DNA of 64,000 nucleotides from Flavobacterium hiemivividum (GCF_004349145.1 NZ_SMFO01000012.1:1-64000), one strand, 5' to 3'. Numbered from the stretch's first letter, positions 16,886 to 24,944 are shown. A program made the numbers and translations. Notes: generated by a model from the sequence alone, not told the origin.

Positions 16886-17343
16886 TGGAAGACGTTCAAT
16901 TAAAATTAAGCAGCCAAGTATGCTTTCCAATCTATTCTGCTTCTCGTCTTATCACTAAAGCATATCGCCCTTATCTAGAGGAAATGGGGATTACTTATCC
17001 ACAGTATTTGGTACTAATGGTATTGTGGGAAAACGATGGCCTTACGGTAAATCAAATTACTGAAAAACTGCTTCTTAACACTAATACGCTATCGCCTTTA
17101 CTCAAACGCATGGAGAAAATGGAGCTATTGCATCGCAATCGTTCCTCTGAAGATGAAAGAAGTGTTATTGTACACTTGACAGAAAAAGGAAAAAATCTAA
17201 AAGCCCAAGCTAGACCCATACCCGAGAACCTCATCAAAATATTACTTACTGAAAACATTAATTTATCTGATGTCATACAGTTAAAAGACATGTTAAATGA
17301 GTGGATCAGAATACTAACAGAGAACGACAAAAATTTAAAATAA
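16885..17343 (+). CDS. MarR-family regulator, OhrR-like
   Basis: 152 residues. A winged helix-turn-helix core (TVNQITEKLLLNTNTLSPLL, about 55-74; then RSSEDERSVIVHLTEKG for the wing) is flanked by dimerisation helices. The N-terminal QVCFPIYSASR with Cys at 13 matches the peroxide-sensing Cys of OhrR proteins, so it probably responds to organic hydroperoxides or reactive electrophiles. It most likely represses its own operon through the palindromes at 16382-16425. The following nitroreductase starts 24 bases later. Confidence 0.85.
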   Translation: MEDVQLKLSSQVCFPIYSASRLITKAYRPYLEEMGITYPQYLVLMVLWENDGLTVNQITEKLLLNTNTLSPLLKRMEKMELLHRNRSSEDERSVIVHLTEKGKNLKAQARPIPENLIKILLTENINLSDVIQLKDMLNEWIRILTENDKNLK

Positions 17344-17367
17344 ATACAATTAATAAATATAGACAAA

Positions 17368-18000
17368 ATGGAATTATTAGATAAATTAAATTGGAGATAC
17401 GCTGCAAAAGCAATGAATGGTGATAAAGTATCACAAGAAAAAATAGACCGTATAATCGAAGCTGTGTCTCTTGCACCAACCTCAAGTGGCCTTCAACCTT
17501 TTGAACTAATTGTAATTACAAATCAAGAAATAAAAGAGAAAATTAGACCTATTTCTTGGAATCAATCTGTAGTCACAGATTGTTCACACTTGCTTGTATT
17601 TGCTGCCTGGGATACTTACACAGCTGACCGTATCAACAAAATGTTTGATTTGACAAATACCATTCGTGGATTTAAAAATGAAGGCTGGGAAAATTACCGT
17701 CAAATGCTTTTAAATAGCTACCCACAAAAGGACGCCGAAGAAAACTTTAACCATGCCGCTAAGCAAGCCTACATTGCTTTTTCTCAAGCCATAGCTGCTG
17801 CTGCATTTGAAGGGGTTGACAGTACGCCTCTAGAAGGTTTTGATGCTAATGCACTAGACGAAATATTAGGATTAAGAGCCAAAGGACTTAGAAGTTGCGT
17901 TATGCTGCCATTGGGCTATAGAGACACTGAAAATGACTGGTTAGTTAACCTGACCAAAGTGCGAAAAAGTAAAGAAGATTTAGTTACATTAATTGATTAA
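17368..18000 (+). CDS. NAD(P)H-dependent nitroreductase/oxidoreductase
   Basis: 210 residues of the FMN nitroreductase family (NfsB-like). Visible features are WRYAAKAM near the N-terminus (FMN-phosphate binding), LAPTSSGLQPFE (about 38-49), PLEGFDANALDEILGL (about 153-168) and MLPLGYRD near the C-terminus. It reduces nitroaromatics, quinones or similar electrophiles with NAD(P)H. It is co-transcribed with an OhrR-like regulator, which suggests an electrophile or peroxide stress response. It is paralogous to the protein at 20156-20788. Confidence 0.88.
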   Translation: MELLDKLNWRYAAKAMNGDKVSQEKIDRIIEAVSLAPTSSGLQPFELIVITNQEIKEKIRPISWNQSVVTDCSHLLVFAAWDTYTADRINKMFDLTNTIRGFKNEGWENYRQMLLNSYPQKDAEENFNHAAKQAYIAFSQAIAAAAFEGVDSTPLEGFDANALDEILGLRAKGLRSCVMLPLGYRDTENDWLVNLTKVRKSKEDLVTLID

Positions 18001-18020
18001 TAACTAAGATTATAAAAATT

Positions 18021-18058
18021 AAAAGAGGTTTGGGTGTCAACTCAAACCTCTTTTTTTT
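18021..18058 (+). terminator. Intrinsic terminator of the DoxX-OhrR-nitroreductase operon
   Basis: AAAAGAGGTTTG pairs with CAAACCTCTTTT, followed by an extended T run, 20 bases after the nitroreductase stop codon. Confidence 0.9.
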
Positions 18059-18246
18059 GTCGTGTATTCTCTACAATCTAACTAAATGACTGCTGAAAAA
18101 CCACCAAACGTACACCTAAATCTAGTTCAGGTTTCTCTTTCGTCGAAAGCAAAAGTTTTTACATTTATAAAATACGGTTACCAAAAATCAATATTTTAAT
18201 TATACCCGTTTATTTCATAAATTAGTTCCACACAAAACGCAATAAT

Positions 18247-18786
18247 ATGAATTTCGAATCTTTTCCGGAAATAAAATCAGAAGGTCTAATACTAAGAAAA
18301 ATTGAAGAATCTGATGCTGCCGTTATCCTCTATTTACGATCTGACGAAACAATCAATCAATTTATAGAAAGACCAGAACACCGAAAAACAAAGACTGTCG
18401 CTCAGGCGATCCAATTTATTAGTGAAATAACAGAAAACTTCCGAAACAGTAAATCACTGACTTGGGGGATCATGTATAAAAACGAACCGCAACTGATTGG
18501 TTCGATTTGTTTATGGAATTTTTCTGAGAACAATACAATTGCCGAAGTGGGTTACGACCTAAATCCCGCATTCCAAAACAAAGGAATTATGACTGAAGCG
18601 TTAAAATGCGTTGTTAAATTTGGGTTTAACGAATTAGAACTAGATAAGATTGAGGCATTCACACATCATAAAAATGAGAGTTCTAAAAAATTATTAGAAA
18701 AAAATGGCTTTCACTTTATGGAAAACCGCAAAGATCAAAACAATGATTCTAATTCTATCTATGAACTTTTAAATAGTCAGCGCTAA
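18247..18786 (+). CDS. GNAT-family N-acetyltransferase (RimJ/RimL type)
   Basis: 179 residues. The N-terminal LILRKIEESDA motif is typical of the RimJ/RimL group. The acetyl-CoA-binding region is VGYDLNPAFQNKGIMTEAL (about 102-120), where the usual R/QxxGxG/A loop is represented by QNKGIMTEA. FTHHKNESSKKLLEKNGF (about 140-157) is the family's C-terminal motif. It transfers acetyl from acetyl-CoA to an amine; the substrate cannot be told from sequence. It is a single gene with its own 246-base upstream gap. Confidence 0.88.
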   Translation: MNFESFPEIKSEGLILRKIEESDAAVILYLRSDETINQFIERPEHRKTKTVAQAIQFISEITENFRNSKSLTWGIMYKNEPQLIGSICLWNFSENNTIAEVGYDLNPAFQNKGIMTEALKCVVKFGFNELELDKIEAFTHHKNESSKKLLEKNGFHFMENRKDQNNDSNSIYELLNSQR

Positions 18787-18821
18787 CTTATTGCAAGATT
18801 CTCCACTAAAAAAAGGGCATT

Positions 18822-19391
18822 ATGACGAACAACACCAAAAAAGAGTTGACAAACCAACAAAATAAAGAACTATTTGACGTACTAAAAACGCGTTTTGAGA
18901 AAAACAAAAACCGCCATAAAAATCTGGATTGGACAACGGTCCAAGCTAAGCTGGAAGCCAATCCTGAAAAACTGTGGTCACTCTATAAGATGGAAAGTAC
19001 GGGCGGCCAACCAGATATTGTAGCTTATGATACAAAAAAGGACGAATTTCTTTTTTATGATTGTACTGCCGAAAGTCCGCTAGGTCGAAGAAGTTATTGT
19101 TATGACCGAGAAGCATTCGAATCAAGAAAAAAATTCAAACCAGAAAACAATGCTCTTGATGTGGCAACTGCTATGGGAATTTCCCTTTTAACAGAAGATG
19201 AATATCGCGAATTACAGCAACTTGGAAATTTCGATACCAAAACATCAAGTTGGATACAAACACCCGCAGAAATTAGAACTTTAGGAGGTGCACTATTTTG
19301 TGATTTTAGATACAATACCGTATTTGCGTATCACAATAACGCCGATTCCTATTATGCAGCCAGAGGATTCCGTGGTGTACTGCGAGTTTAA
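18822..19391 (+). CDS. DUF4256-family protein
   Basis: 189 residues, soluble, no signal peptide. It has the family's conserved stretch: ESTGGQPDIVAYD (about 63-75), FYDCTAESPLGRRSYCYD (about 84-101), AMGISLLTEDEYRELQ (about 120-135) and RGFRGVLRV at the end. Function is unknown. It lies 35 bases after the acetyltransferase gene on the same strand and may share its transcript. Confidence 0.82.
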   Translation: MTNNTKKELTNQQNKELFDVLKTRFEKNKNRHKNLDWTTVQAKLEANPEKLWSLYKMESTGGQPDIVAYDTKKDEFLFYDCTAESPLGRRSYCYDREAFESRKKFKPENNALDVATAMGISLLTEDEYRELQQLGNFDTKTSSWIQTPAEIRTLGGALFCDFRYNTVFAYHNNADSYYAARGFRGVLRV

Positions 19392-19632
19392 ATTGTATTG
19401 GTACGATCTTGCAAATAAAATTTGGATAGAAAAGAAAAAACTGAATTATAAAGCCAATAATTACTATCATAATCAGCTATAAACAAAAGCTACTCTTATT
19501 TAAAACACTATAATACTGCTATAAGCACTCAGAAATAAAACTACAACATACTGATTTTAAATTAATTAAAATAGCAAACACCTACTATTTCGAAACAACT
19601 AATTTAATTTTAACAAAAAAATAATATTATAC
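19392..19632. other. AT-rich intergenic region
   Basis: About 240 AT-rich bases without a supportable gene or repeat. The first 90 bases stay open in another frame only as a shadow of low-complexity sequence. The promoter of the next operon begins at 19633. Confidence 0.4.
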
Positions 19633-19665
19633 TTGTATATACAAATATAAAAAGTGTTACATTTG
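19633..19665 (+). promoter_or_regulatory. Promoter with palindromic operator for the second MarR-nitroreductase operon
   Basis: The perfect 12-bp palindrome TTGTATATACAA (19633-19644) contains the -33 TTG. A 22-base spacer leads to TACATTTG (19658-19665). An operator on the -33 element suits autorepression by the MarR protein encoded 25 bases downstream. Confidence 0.6.
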
Positions 19666-19690
19666 TACCAACAAACAAACGAACGCTGGT

Positions 19691-20152
19691 ATGAAAATTG
19701 AAGACATTATAAAAACTACTGCTGTTTTGAGTAATTCAAATCGAATTATACTAAATATAATGTATGCTCAAAATGTAGTCAATGAGAAGTTCAATGAAGT
19801 TTTGAAACCATACGACTTGTCAGGAGAACAATACAATGTGTTGCGCATATTAAGAGGTCAAAAAGGAAATCCCGCTAATATGAGTGTAATTCAAGAGCGC
19901 ATGATTGCCAAAACGAGTAACACAACCAGATTAGTAGACAAGTTATTGTTAAAAGAATTAGTTACCCGAAAGGTTTGTCCAGAAAATAGAAGAAAAATTG
20001 AAGTATTGATTACTCAAAAAGGATTGGATGTTTTACACGAATTAGATCCTAAAGTAATTGAACATGGGAATTATTTTTCGAAGAATTTAAATGACGAAGA
20101 ATTAGAGCAATTAAACACATTATTAGAAAAATACAGAAATCAATATATATAA
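19691..20152 (+). CDS. MarR-family transcriptional regulator
   Basis: 153 residues with the winged helix-turn-helix (about 55-95; MSVIQERMIAKTSNTTRLVDKLLLKELV, key residues only) and the wing RKVCPENRRKIEVLITQKG. Unlike the protein at 16885-17343 it lacks the N-terminal peroxide-sensing Cys, so it probably senses a bound ligand instead. It is followed after 3 bases by a nitroreductase gene and then a YceI gene, which are likely targets, through the palindrome at 19633-19644 (inference). Confidence 0.87.
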   Translation: MKIEDIIKTTAVLSNSNRIILNIMYAQNVVNEKFNEVLKPYDLSGEQYNVLRILRGQKGNPANMSVIQERMIAKTSNTTRLVDKLLLKELVTRKVCPENRRKIEVLITQKGLDVLHELDPKVIEHGNYFSKNLNDEELEQLNTLLEKYRNQYI

Positions 20153-20155
20153 GTT

Positions 20156-20788
20156 ATGAGTACTTTCTTAGAACATCAGAATTGGAGATACGCAACAAAG
20201 AAATTTGATGCTAGCAAAATAATAAATACAGAAGATTTAAATACTTTAAAAGAAGCGATTCGTTTAAGTTCTTCTTCTTATGGATTACAGCCATACAAAG
20301 TTATTATTGTTGAAAATCCAGAGTTAAGAGCTAAAATTCAGCCTGCCGCATGGGGGCAATCACAAATAGTTGAAGCTTCACATCTTATCATTTTTGCAAA
20401 TGAAACTAAAATAGAAGAGCAATCTATTGATAATTTCGTAGAAAACATAAGTACAACTAGGAACATCCCTCTCGATTCATTAAGCGGATACTCCGACTTC
20501 ATGAAGTCAAAAATAGTAACCCTTGACAATGACTCAAAAAATATTTGGTCGTCAAAACAAACTTATTTAGCAATGGGTAACTTATTGAATGCAGCTGCTG
20601 AACTAAAAATTGACGTTACTCCTATGGAAGGTTTTGTACCTGAACTAGTAAACGAAATATTAGGCTTAGAGAAACTAGGGCTTAACGCTTCTTTAATAGC
20701 AACTTTGGGATACAGACATGATGAAGATGCTACTCAATATTACAAAAAAGTTAGAAAATCAAACGAGGATTTATTTATTACACTATAA
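20156..20788 (+). CDS. NAD(P)H-dependent nitroreductase/oxidoreductase (second copy)
   Basis: 210 residues, the same length and plan as the protein at 17368-18000: NWRYATKKFDASKI, SSSSYGLQPYK (about 40-50), TPMEGFVPELVNEILGLE and LGYRHDEDATQYYKKVRKS. Both follow a MarR-type gene, so the pair arose as a module duplication or was recruited twice. Expected to reduce nitro or quinone compounds using FMN and NAD(P)H. The start overlaps nothing; it begins 3 bases after the regulator's stop. Confidence 0.88.
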   Translation: MSTFLEHQNWRYATKKFDASKIINTEDLNTLKEAIRLSSSSYGLQPYKVIIVENPELRAKIQPAAWGQSQIVEASHLIIFANETKIEEQSIDNFVENISTTRNIPLDSLSGYSDFMKSKIVTLDNDSKNIWSSKQTYLAMGNLLNAAAELKIDVTPMEGFVPELVNEILGLEKLGLNASLIATLGYRHDEDATQYYKKVRKSNEDLFITL

Positions 20789-20832
20789 TTATTATTTCAA
20801 ATCAAATTAAACAAATTAAACAAATTAAGCAC

Positions 20833-21399
20833 ATGAAAAATTTAAAAGCAATTGCATTAGCATTAACAGTAGTATTTTCTACACTATCAGTATCTGCACA
20901 AACGAAAAAAGTAGATGTTTCAAAAAGTACAATCAACTGGGTTGGGAAAAAAGTAACAGGACAGCATAGTGGTACTGTAAACATAAAAGCGGGAACTTTA
21001 ATCTTCAAAGGAGATAAATTAGCTGGTGGAACTTTCACTGTTGATATGACTTCATTAAATACAACTGATCTTTCTGGTGAATCCCAAGGAAAATTAAACG
21101 GTCACTTGAAATCAGAAGATTTTTTTGGAACTGAAAAATTCCCAACTGCTACTTTAGTTTTCAAAACTGTTGCAGCTAAGGCTAAAAATGTATATGCAAT
21201 AACTGCAGACTTAACTATCAAAGGCACAAAAAATTTAGTAGCATTTGATATTACTGTAAAAGGAAATACTGCTACAACAACGTTCAATGTTGACAGAACT
21301 AAATATGACATTAAATATGGCTCAGGAAGTTTCTTTGACAACTTAGGAGACAAAGCGATCTCAGATGAATTTGAATTGGCTGTAGCCTTAAAATTCTAA
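20833..21399 (+). CDS. YceI-family periplasmic lipid-binding protein
   Basis: 188 residues. A cleavable signal peptide (MKNLKAIALALTVVFSTLSVSAQT) puts it in the periplasm. The mature part is the YceI lipocalin-like barrel: KSTINWVGKKVTGQHSGTV, GTFTVDMTSLNTTD, GHLKSEDFFGTEKFPTATL, and the C-terminal DEFELAVALKF. Family members bind polyisoprenoids or long-chain amphiphiles. It follows the nitroreductase by 44 bases and closes the operon before a terminator. Confidence 0.9.
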   Translation: MKNLKAIALALTVVFSTLSVSAQTKKVDVSKSTINWVGKKVTGQHSGTVNIKAGTLIFKGDKLAGGTFTVDMTSLNTTDLSGESQGKLNGHLKSEDFFGTEKFPTATLVFKTVAAKAKNVYAITADLTIKGTKNLVAFDITVKGNTATTTFNVDRTKYDIKYGSGSFFDNLGDKAISDEFELAVALKF

Positions 21400-21419
21400 T
21401 ATTTTTCAAATTAGTATAT

Positions 21420-21448
21420 CAACCCCATCAAGCAATTGTTGGGGTTTT
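21420..21448 (+). terminator. Intrinsic terminator after yceI
   Basis: AACCCCA and TGGGGTT close a loop of about 13 bases, followed by six T residues. It separates the YceI operon from the trp leader. Confidence 0.8.
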
Positions 21449-21515
21449 TTATTGCTCTCTGTAAAGTAATCTAACAAAAAAGACTGAAATTTTAGTTTTT
21501 TTTTATTCCTTTCCA

Positions 21516-21546
21516 TTTGAATAACCAAATTACATTTATATATTTG
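21516..21546 (+). promoter_or_regulatory. trp operon promoter
   Basis: TTTG (21516-21519), a 19-base spacer and TATATTTG (21539-21546) form a consensus Bacteroidota promoter. Taking the -7 element as roughly -12 to -5, transcription would start at about 21551, on or next to the first ATG of the leader peptide. Confidence 0.8.
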
Positions 21547-21550
21547 TAAT

Positions 21551-21607
21551 ATGAAAATAACAATGAACAATACTTGGTGGTGGAACAATTTACGTCAAAC
21601 GTCGTGA
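21551..21607 (+). CDS. trpL: trp leader peptide with three consecutive Trp codons
   Basis: An 18-codon reading frame, MKITMNNTWWWNNLRQTS, with three TGG codons in a row (21575-21583), lies just after the trp promoter and before the terminator upstream of trpE. This is the classic ribosome-stalling sensor of charged tRNA-Trp. If transcription starts near 21551 the first ATG would be leaderless; the in-frame ATG at 21563 (MNNTWWW...) is an equally good start with a 12-base 5' end. The stop codon is embedded in the antiterminator segment (21601-21607), as the mechanism requires. Confidence 0.85.
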   Translation: MKITMNNTWWWNNLRQTS

Positions 21608-21674
21608 ACTAAGCTCCTATGGTACTATTTACTATAAATATAAAAGGCTTGTCATCACGACAAGCCTTTTTTTT
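21601..21674 (+). terminator. trp attenuator (terminator and competing antiterminator)
   Basis: Terminator: AAGGCTTGTC (21644-21653) pairs perfectly with GACAAGCCTT (21659-21668), with a five-base loop and a T run. Antiterminator: GTCGTGA (21601-21607), which covers the leader stop codon, is complementary to TCACGAC (21655-21661) in the loop and right arm of the terminator. A ribosome stalled on the Trp codons leaves 21601-21607 free to disrupt the terminator; a ribosome reaching the stop covers it. A small ACGT-caa-ACGT hairpin (21592-21602) could act as the competing upstream stem. Confidence 0.82.
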
Positions 21675-21728
21675 GTGCTAATTTATTTTTAACATCACTT
21701 AAGACTTTAAACCTTAAAAACTTACAAA

Positions 21729-23129
21729 TTGAGACCATTTATATTTAATACAAATTACAAACAAATACTCGCTGACACCATTACTCCCGTTAGTGTGTAC
21801 CTAAAAATACGCGATAAATTCCCAAACAGCCTACTTCTAGAGAGTAGTGATTATCACGGGAGTGACAACAGTTTTTCATACATCTGTTGCAATCCAATCG
21901 CTTCTATCAAAATAGAAAACGAAGCGATTTTTAAAACCTTTCCCGATGGCACTTCCGAAAAGATAATTATTGATGCTAACACGAATATTCCTGAACTAAT
22001 TCAAGAATTCTCGGGACAGTTTAAGTCAGAGAAAAACGACTTTAAATTCATCAATAATGGTTTGTTTGGATACATTTCCTATGATGCCGTTCGTTATTTT
22101 GAAAAAGTAAGCATTGCCAAAAAAGACAATAGTATTTCAATTCCAGATGTATATTATGCGGTGTACCAAAACATCATCGCAATCAATCATTTTAAAAATG
22201 AAGCATATATCTTTTGCCATAGTGTAGACGGAAAAAACAACATCTCTGAAATCGAACAACTGTTGCAATCTAGAAATATTGCTTCCTATAAATTTTCGAA
22301 AGAAGGTAACGGTTTTTCAAATTTGACTGACGAAGAGTTCAAACATAATGTGGCTTTGGCCAAAAAGCATTGTTTCCGCGGTGACGTATTCCAGTTAGTA
22401 TTATCTCGAAGGTTTACCCAAGGTTTTAAAGGAGACGAGTTTAATGTTTACAGAGCATTGAGAAGCATTAATCCTTCCCCCTATCTGTTCTTTTTTGATT
22501 ATGGAGATTTTAAAATATTTGGTTCTTCACCCGAAGCCCAAATTATTGTCAAAGATCGAAAAGCTGAAATTCATCCAATCGCTGGTACTTTTAAACGAAC
22601 AGGTGATGATGAAAAAGACGCGATATTAGCGAAACAATTATCCGAAGACAAAAAAGAAAACAGCGAGCACGTGATGCTTGTCGACTTAGCCCGAAATGAT
22701 TTAAGTCGAAATGGTCATCATGTTAACGTAGAAAAATACAGAGAAGTACAGTTTTTCTCGCATGTAATTCATTTAGTTTCTAAAGTAACTGGGCATTTAC
22801 ATGAAAAAGCTACCACCATGCAGGTAGTCGCCGATACTTTTCCAGCAGGAACTCTAAGCGGTGCACCAAAACACAGAGCGATGCAACTCATCGAAGAATA
22901 TGAAAAAACAAATCGTAATTTTTACGGCGGTGCCATCGGTTTTATGGATTTTGAAGGGAATTTTAATCATGCGATTATGATTCGAACATTCTTGAGCAAA
23001 AATCATCAATTACATTCCCAAGCAGGAGCCGGAATTGTGGCCAGTTCAGATGAAGAAAGTGAAATGCAAGAAGTCTACAACAAACTCCTTGCGCTGAATA
23101 AAGCACTGGACTTGGCGGAGACCATATAA
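21729..23129 (+). CDS. trpE: Anthranilate synthase component I
   Basis: 466 residues. It converts chorismate to anthranilate using ammonia from TrpG. The N-terminal domain contains LLLESSDYH, the Trp feedback-site motif. The chorismate-binding domain is complete: PSPYLFFFDYGDFKIFGSSPE, HPIAGTFKRTG, ENSEHVMLVDLARNDL, TFPAGTLSGAPKHRAM and GGAIGF. The start is TTG at 21729: no in-frame ATG precedes the conserved N-terminus (MRPFIFNTNYKQILADTI), so a rare start codon is used. It is controlled by the attenuator ending at 21674. Confidence 0.95.
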   Translation: MRPFIFNTNYKQILADTITPVSVYLKIRDKFPNSLLLESSDYHGSDNSFSYICCNPIASIKIENEAIFKTFPDGTSEKIIIDANTNIPELIQEFSGQFKSEKNDFKFINNGLFGYISYDAVRYFEKVSIAKKDNSISIPDVYYAVYQNIIAINHFKNEAYIFCHSVDGKNNISEIEQLLQSRNIASYKFSKEGNGFSNLTDEEFKHNVALAKKHCFRGDVFQLVLSRRFTQGFKGDEFNVYRALRSINPSPYLFFFDYGDFKIFGSSPEAQIIVKDRKAEIHPIAGTFKRTGDDEKDAILAKQLSEDKKENSEHVMLVDLARNDLSRNGHHVNVEKYREVQFFSHVIHLVSKVTGHLHEKATTMQVVADTFPAGTLSGAPKHRAMQLIEEYEKTNRNFYGGAIGFMDFEGNFNHAIMIRTFLSKNHQLHSQAGAGIVASSDEESEMQEVYNKLLALNKALDLAETI

Positions 23130-23170
23130 AGTAATAACAACTTGTGAGTTGTTTCTAAAAATAATAGTAA

Positions 23171-23202
23171 CGTGAGATTGCTTCGTGCCTCGCAATGACA
23201 AA
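23171..23202. repeat. Dispersed repeat fragment in the trpE-trpG spacer
   Basis: TGAGATTGCTTCGTGCCTCGCAATGACA is a fragment of the GATTGCTTC...CGCAATGAC palindromic family that is common between genes in flavobacteria (recognised from memory; only this copy is clear in the window). It ends a few bases before the trpG start. Confidence 0.5.
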
Positions 23203-23207
23203 ACCAA

Positions 23208-23828
23208 ATGAAAAAAGTATTAGTTATAGATAATTACGATAGTTTCACTTACAATCTAGTCCATTATCTGGAAGATTTAGATTGCGAAGTGACGGTATAT
23301 AGAAACGATGAATTTGATATCGACGACATTGCAGAATTTGATAAAATTCTACTTTCTCCCGGTCCCGGAGTTCCTGATGAAGCCGGATTGTTGAAAGAGG
23401 TGATTCGGAAATATGGTTCTACCAAAAGTATTCTTGGCGTTTGCCTAGGGCAGCAAGCAATTGGTGAAGTATTTGGAGGAACACTATCAAATTTAGATAA
23501 AGTATATCACGGAGTTGCCACCATGGTAACGCAATCTGTAAATGACGAACATTTGTTTGATGGTTTAGAAAAAGAGTTTGAAGTAGGTCGCTACCACTCT
23601 TGGGTTGTAGATGCAACTTTACCGGAAATACTGGAAGCTACTTCCTTTGATGAAAATGGTCAAGTAATGTCGTTGCGTCACAGAACGTTTGATGTTCGCG
23701 GAGTACAATTTCACCCAGAAAGCGTGTTGACACCAAATGGGAAAAAGATATTAGAAAACTGGATAAATATCCTCCCTCCGACTCCCTCTGAAGGAAGGGG
23801 AGCCAAAACGGATATGGATTACTTATAA
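23208..23828 (+). CDS. trpG: Anthranilate synthase component II with repeat-derived C-terminus
   Basis: 206 residues, class I glutamine amidotransferase that feeds ammonia to TrpE. It shows LLSPGPGVP (about 50), the nucleophile in GVCLGQQAIGE (Cys about 78) and the His/Glu pair in VQFHPESVLTP (about 170). The conserved fold ends at about 188 (ILENWINIL). The last 18 residues (PPTPSEGRGAKTDMDYL and stop) are encoded by copy A of a GC-rich dispersed palindrome, so an insertion has replaced the original stop codon. The extension is probably harmless, as it lies beyond the active site. Confidence 0.94.
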   Translation: MKKVLVIDNYDSFTYNLVHYLEDLDCEVTVYRNDEFDIDDIAEFDKILLSPGPGVPDEAGLLKEVIRKYGSTKSILGVCLGQQAIGEVFGGTLSNLDKVYHGVATMVTQSVNDEHLFDGLEKEFEVGRYHSWVVDATLPEILEATSFDENGQVMSLRHRTFDVRGVQFHPESVLTPNGKKILENWINILPPTPSEGRGAKTDMDYL

Positions 23829-23930
23829 TTATTTACGGTCTTAGTTTACAGACGAAATTTACAAACAAAGTTTCTAGACAAAGTTTTCACACCCAGTCAC
23901 CCGCTCCTTCGGAGGGTGCCGGGGGAGGAT
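23769..23930. mobile_element. MITE-like element flanked by inverted GC-rich repeats
   Basis: Copy A (23769-23804) and copy B (23897-23930) are imperfect inverted repeats of one another: both read ATCCTCCC...CC, then CCCTC.GAAGGA when copy B is reverse-complemented. The roughly 90 bases between them have no gene apart from the new trpG stop at 23826-23828. A third copy is at 388-423. Size and structure resemble a miniature inverted-repeat element, but no target duplication could be defined. Confidence 0.55.
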
Positions 23931-23951
23931 AAACACTACAACATATAAAAA

Positions 23952-24944
23952 ATGAAAAATATATTAAACAGATTGATCAATCACGAAATACTCACCGCAG
24001 CGGAGGCAAAAGAGGTGTTGGTCAATATTTCCAACGGTAGTTATAATACAAGTCAAATCTCTGCTTTTCTGACGGTCTTCATGATGCGTAGCATTAGTAT
24101 TGAAGAGCTTTCTGGTTTTAGAGAAGCTTTACTGGATTTGTGTATCCGTGTGGATCTATCAGAGTATAACACCATCGATTTATGTGGGACTGGCGGTGAC
24201 GGAAAAGACACTTTTAATATTTCTACACTAGCCTCTTTTATAGCTGCGGGAGCAGGAATAAAAGTTGCTAAACACGGTAACTACGGTGTTTCTTCTATTT
24301 CTGGGTCCAGTAATGTGATGGAAAAAATCGGAATTAAATTCAGCAATGATGCTGACTTCCTAGAAAGAAGTATTGACAAAGCTGGTATTGCTGTTTTACA
24401 TGCTCCTTTGTTTCACCCTGCAATGAAAAACGTAGGTCCTATTCGAAAAGAACTGGCGGTAAAAACCTTTTTTAATATGCTCGGGCCGATGGTTAACCCC
24501 TCTTTTCCAAAAAATCAATTAGTTGGGGTTTTTAATCTGGAACTAGCTCGAATTTACTCCTATTTATATCAAAATACCGATGTGAATGTTACCATTCTAC
24601 ACTCATTAGATGGCTATGATGAAGTATCATTGACTGGACCAACAAAGATTATTACCAGTTCGATGGAAGGAGTACTAAACCCAGAGGATTTTGGAGTTAG
24701 TCTCTTAGCACAAAGTGAAATCGAAGGTGGAAAAACAATCGAAGAATCAGCGCAAATGTTTAATGATATTATTTCAGGAAAAGGAACAGCAGCCCAAAAC
24801 AATGTGGTTTGTGCCAATGCTGGAATGGCTATCGCAACGGTAACAAAATGTACGCCGCTCGAAGGATTTCAATTAGCTAAAGAAAGTTTATTTTCTGGAA
24901 AAGGATTATCTGCTTTGAATAAATTGCAAGAATTGAGTAGATAA
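23952..24944 (+). CDS. trpD: Anthranilate phosphoribosyltransferase
   Basis: 330 residues. It joins anthranilate to phosphoribosyl pyrophosphate. It has the family's CGTGGDGKDTFNIST motif (about 78-92), KHGNYGVSSISGSSNVME (about 109-126), NMLGPMVNPSFP, and the DEVSLTGPT region near 225. The length is normal. It begins 21 bases after the MITE-like element, which makes the spacer from trpG 123 bases. Fourth cistron of the attenuated operon counting the leader. Confidence 0.95.
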   Translation: MKNILNRLINHEILTAAEAKEVLVNISNGSYNTSQISAFLTVFMMRSISIEELSGFREALLDLCIRVDLSEYNTIDLCGTGGDGKDTFNISTLASFIAAGAGIKVAKHGNYGVSSISGSSNVMEKIGIKFSNDADFLERSIDKAGIAVLHAPLFHPAMKNVGPIRKELAVKTFFNMLGPMVNPSFPKNQLVGVFNLELARIYSYLYQNTDVNVTILHSLDGYDEVSLTGPTKIITSSMEGVLNPEDFGVSLLAQSEIEGGKTIEESAQMFNDIISGKGTAAQNNVVCANAGMAIATVTKCTPLEGFQLAKESLFSGKGLSALNKLQELSR

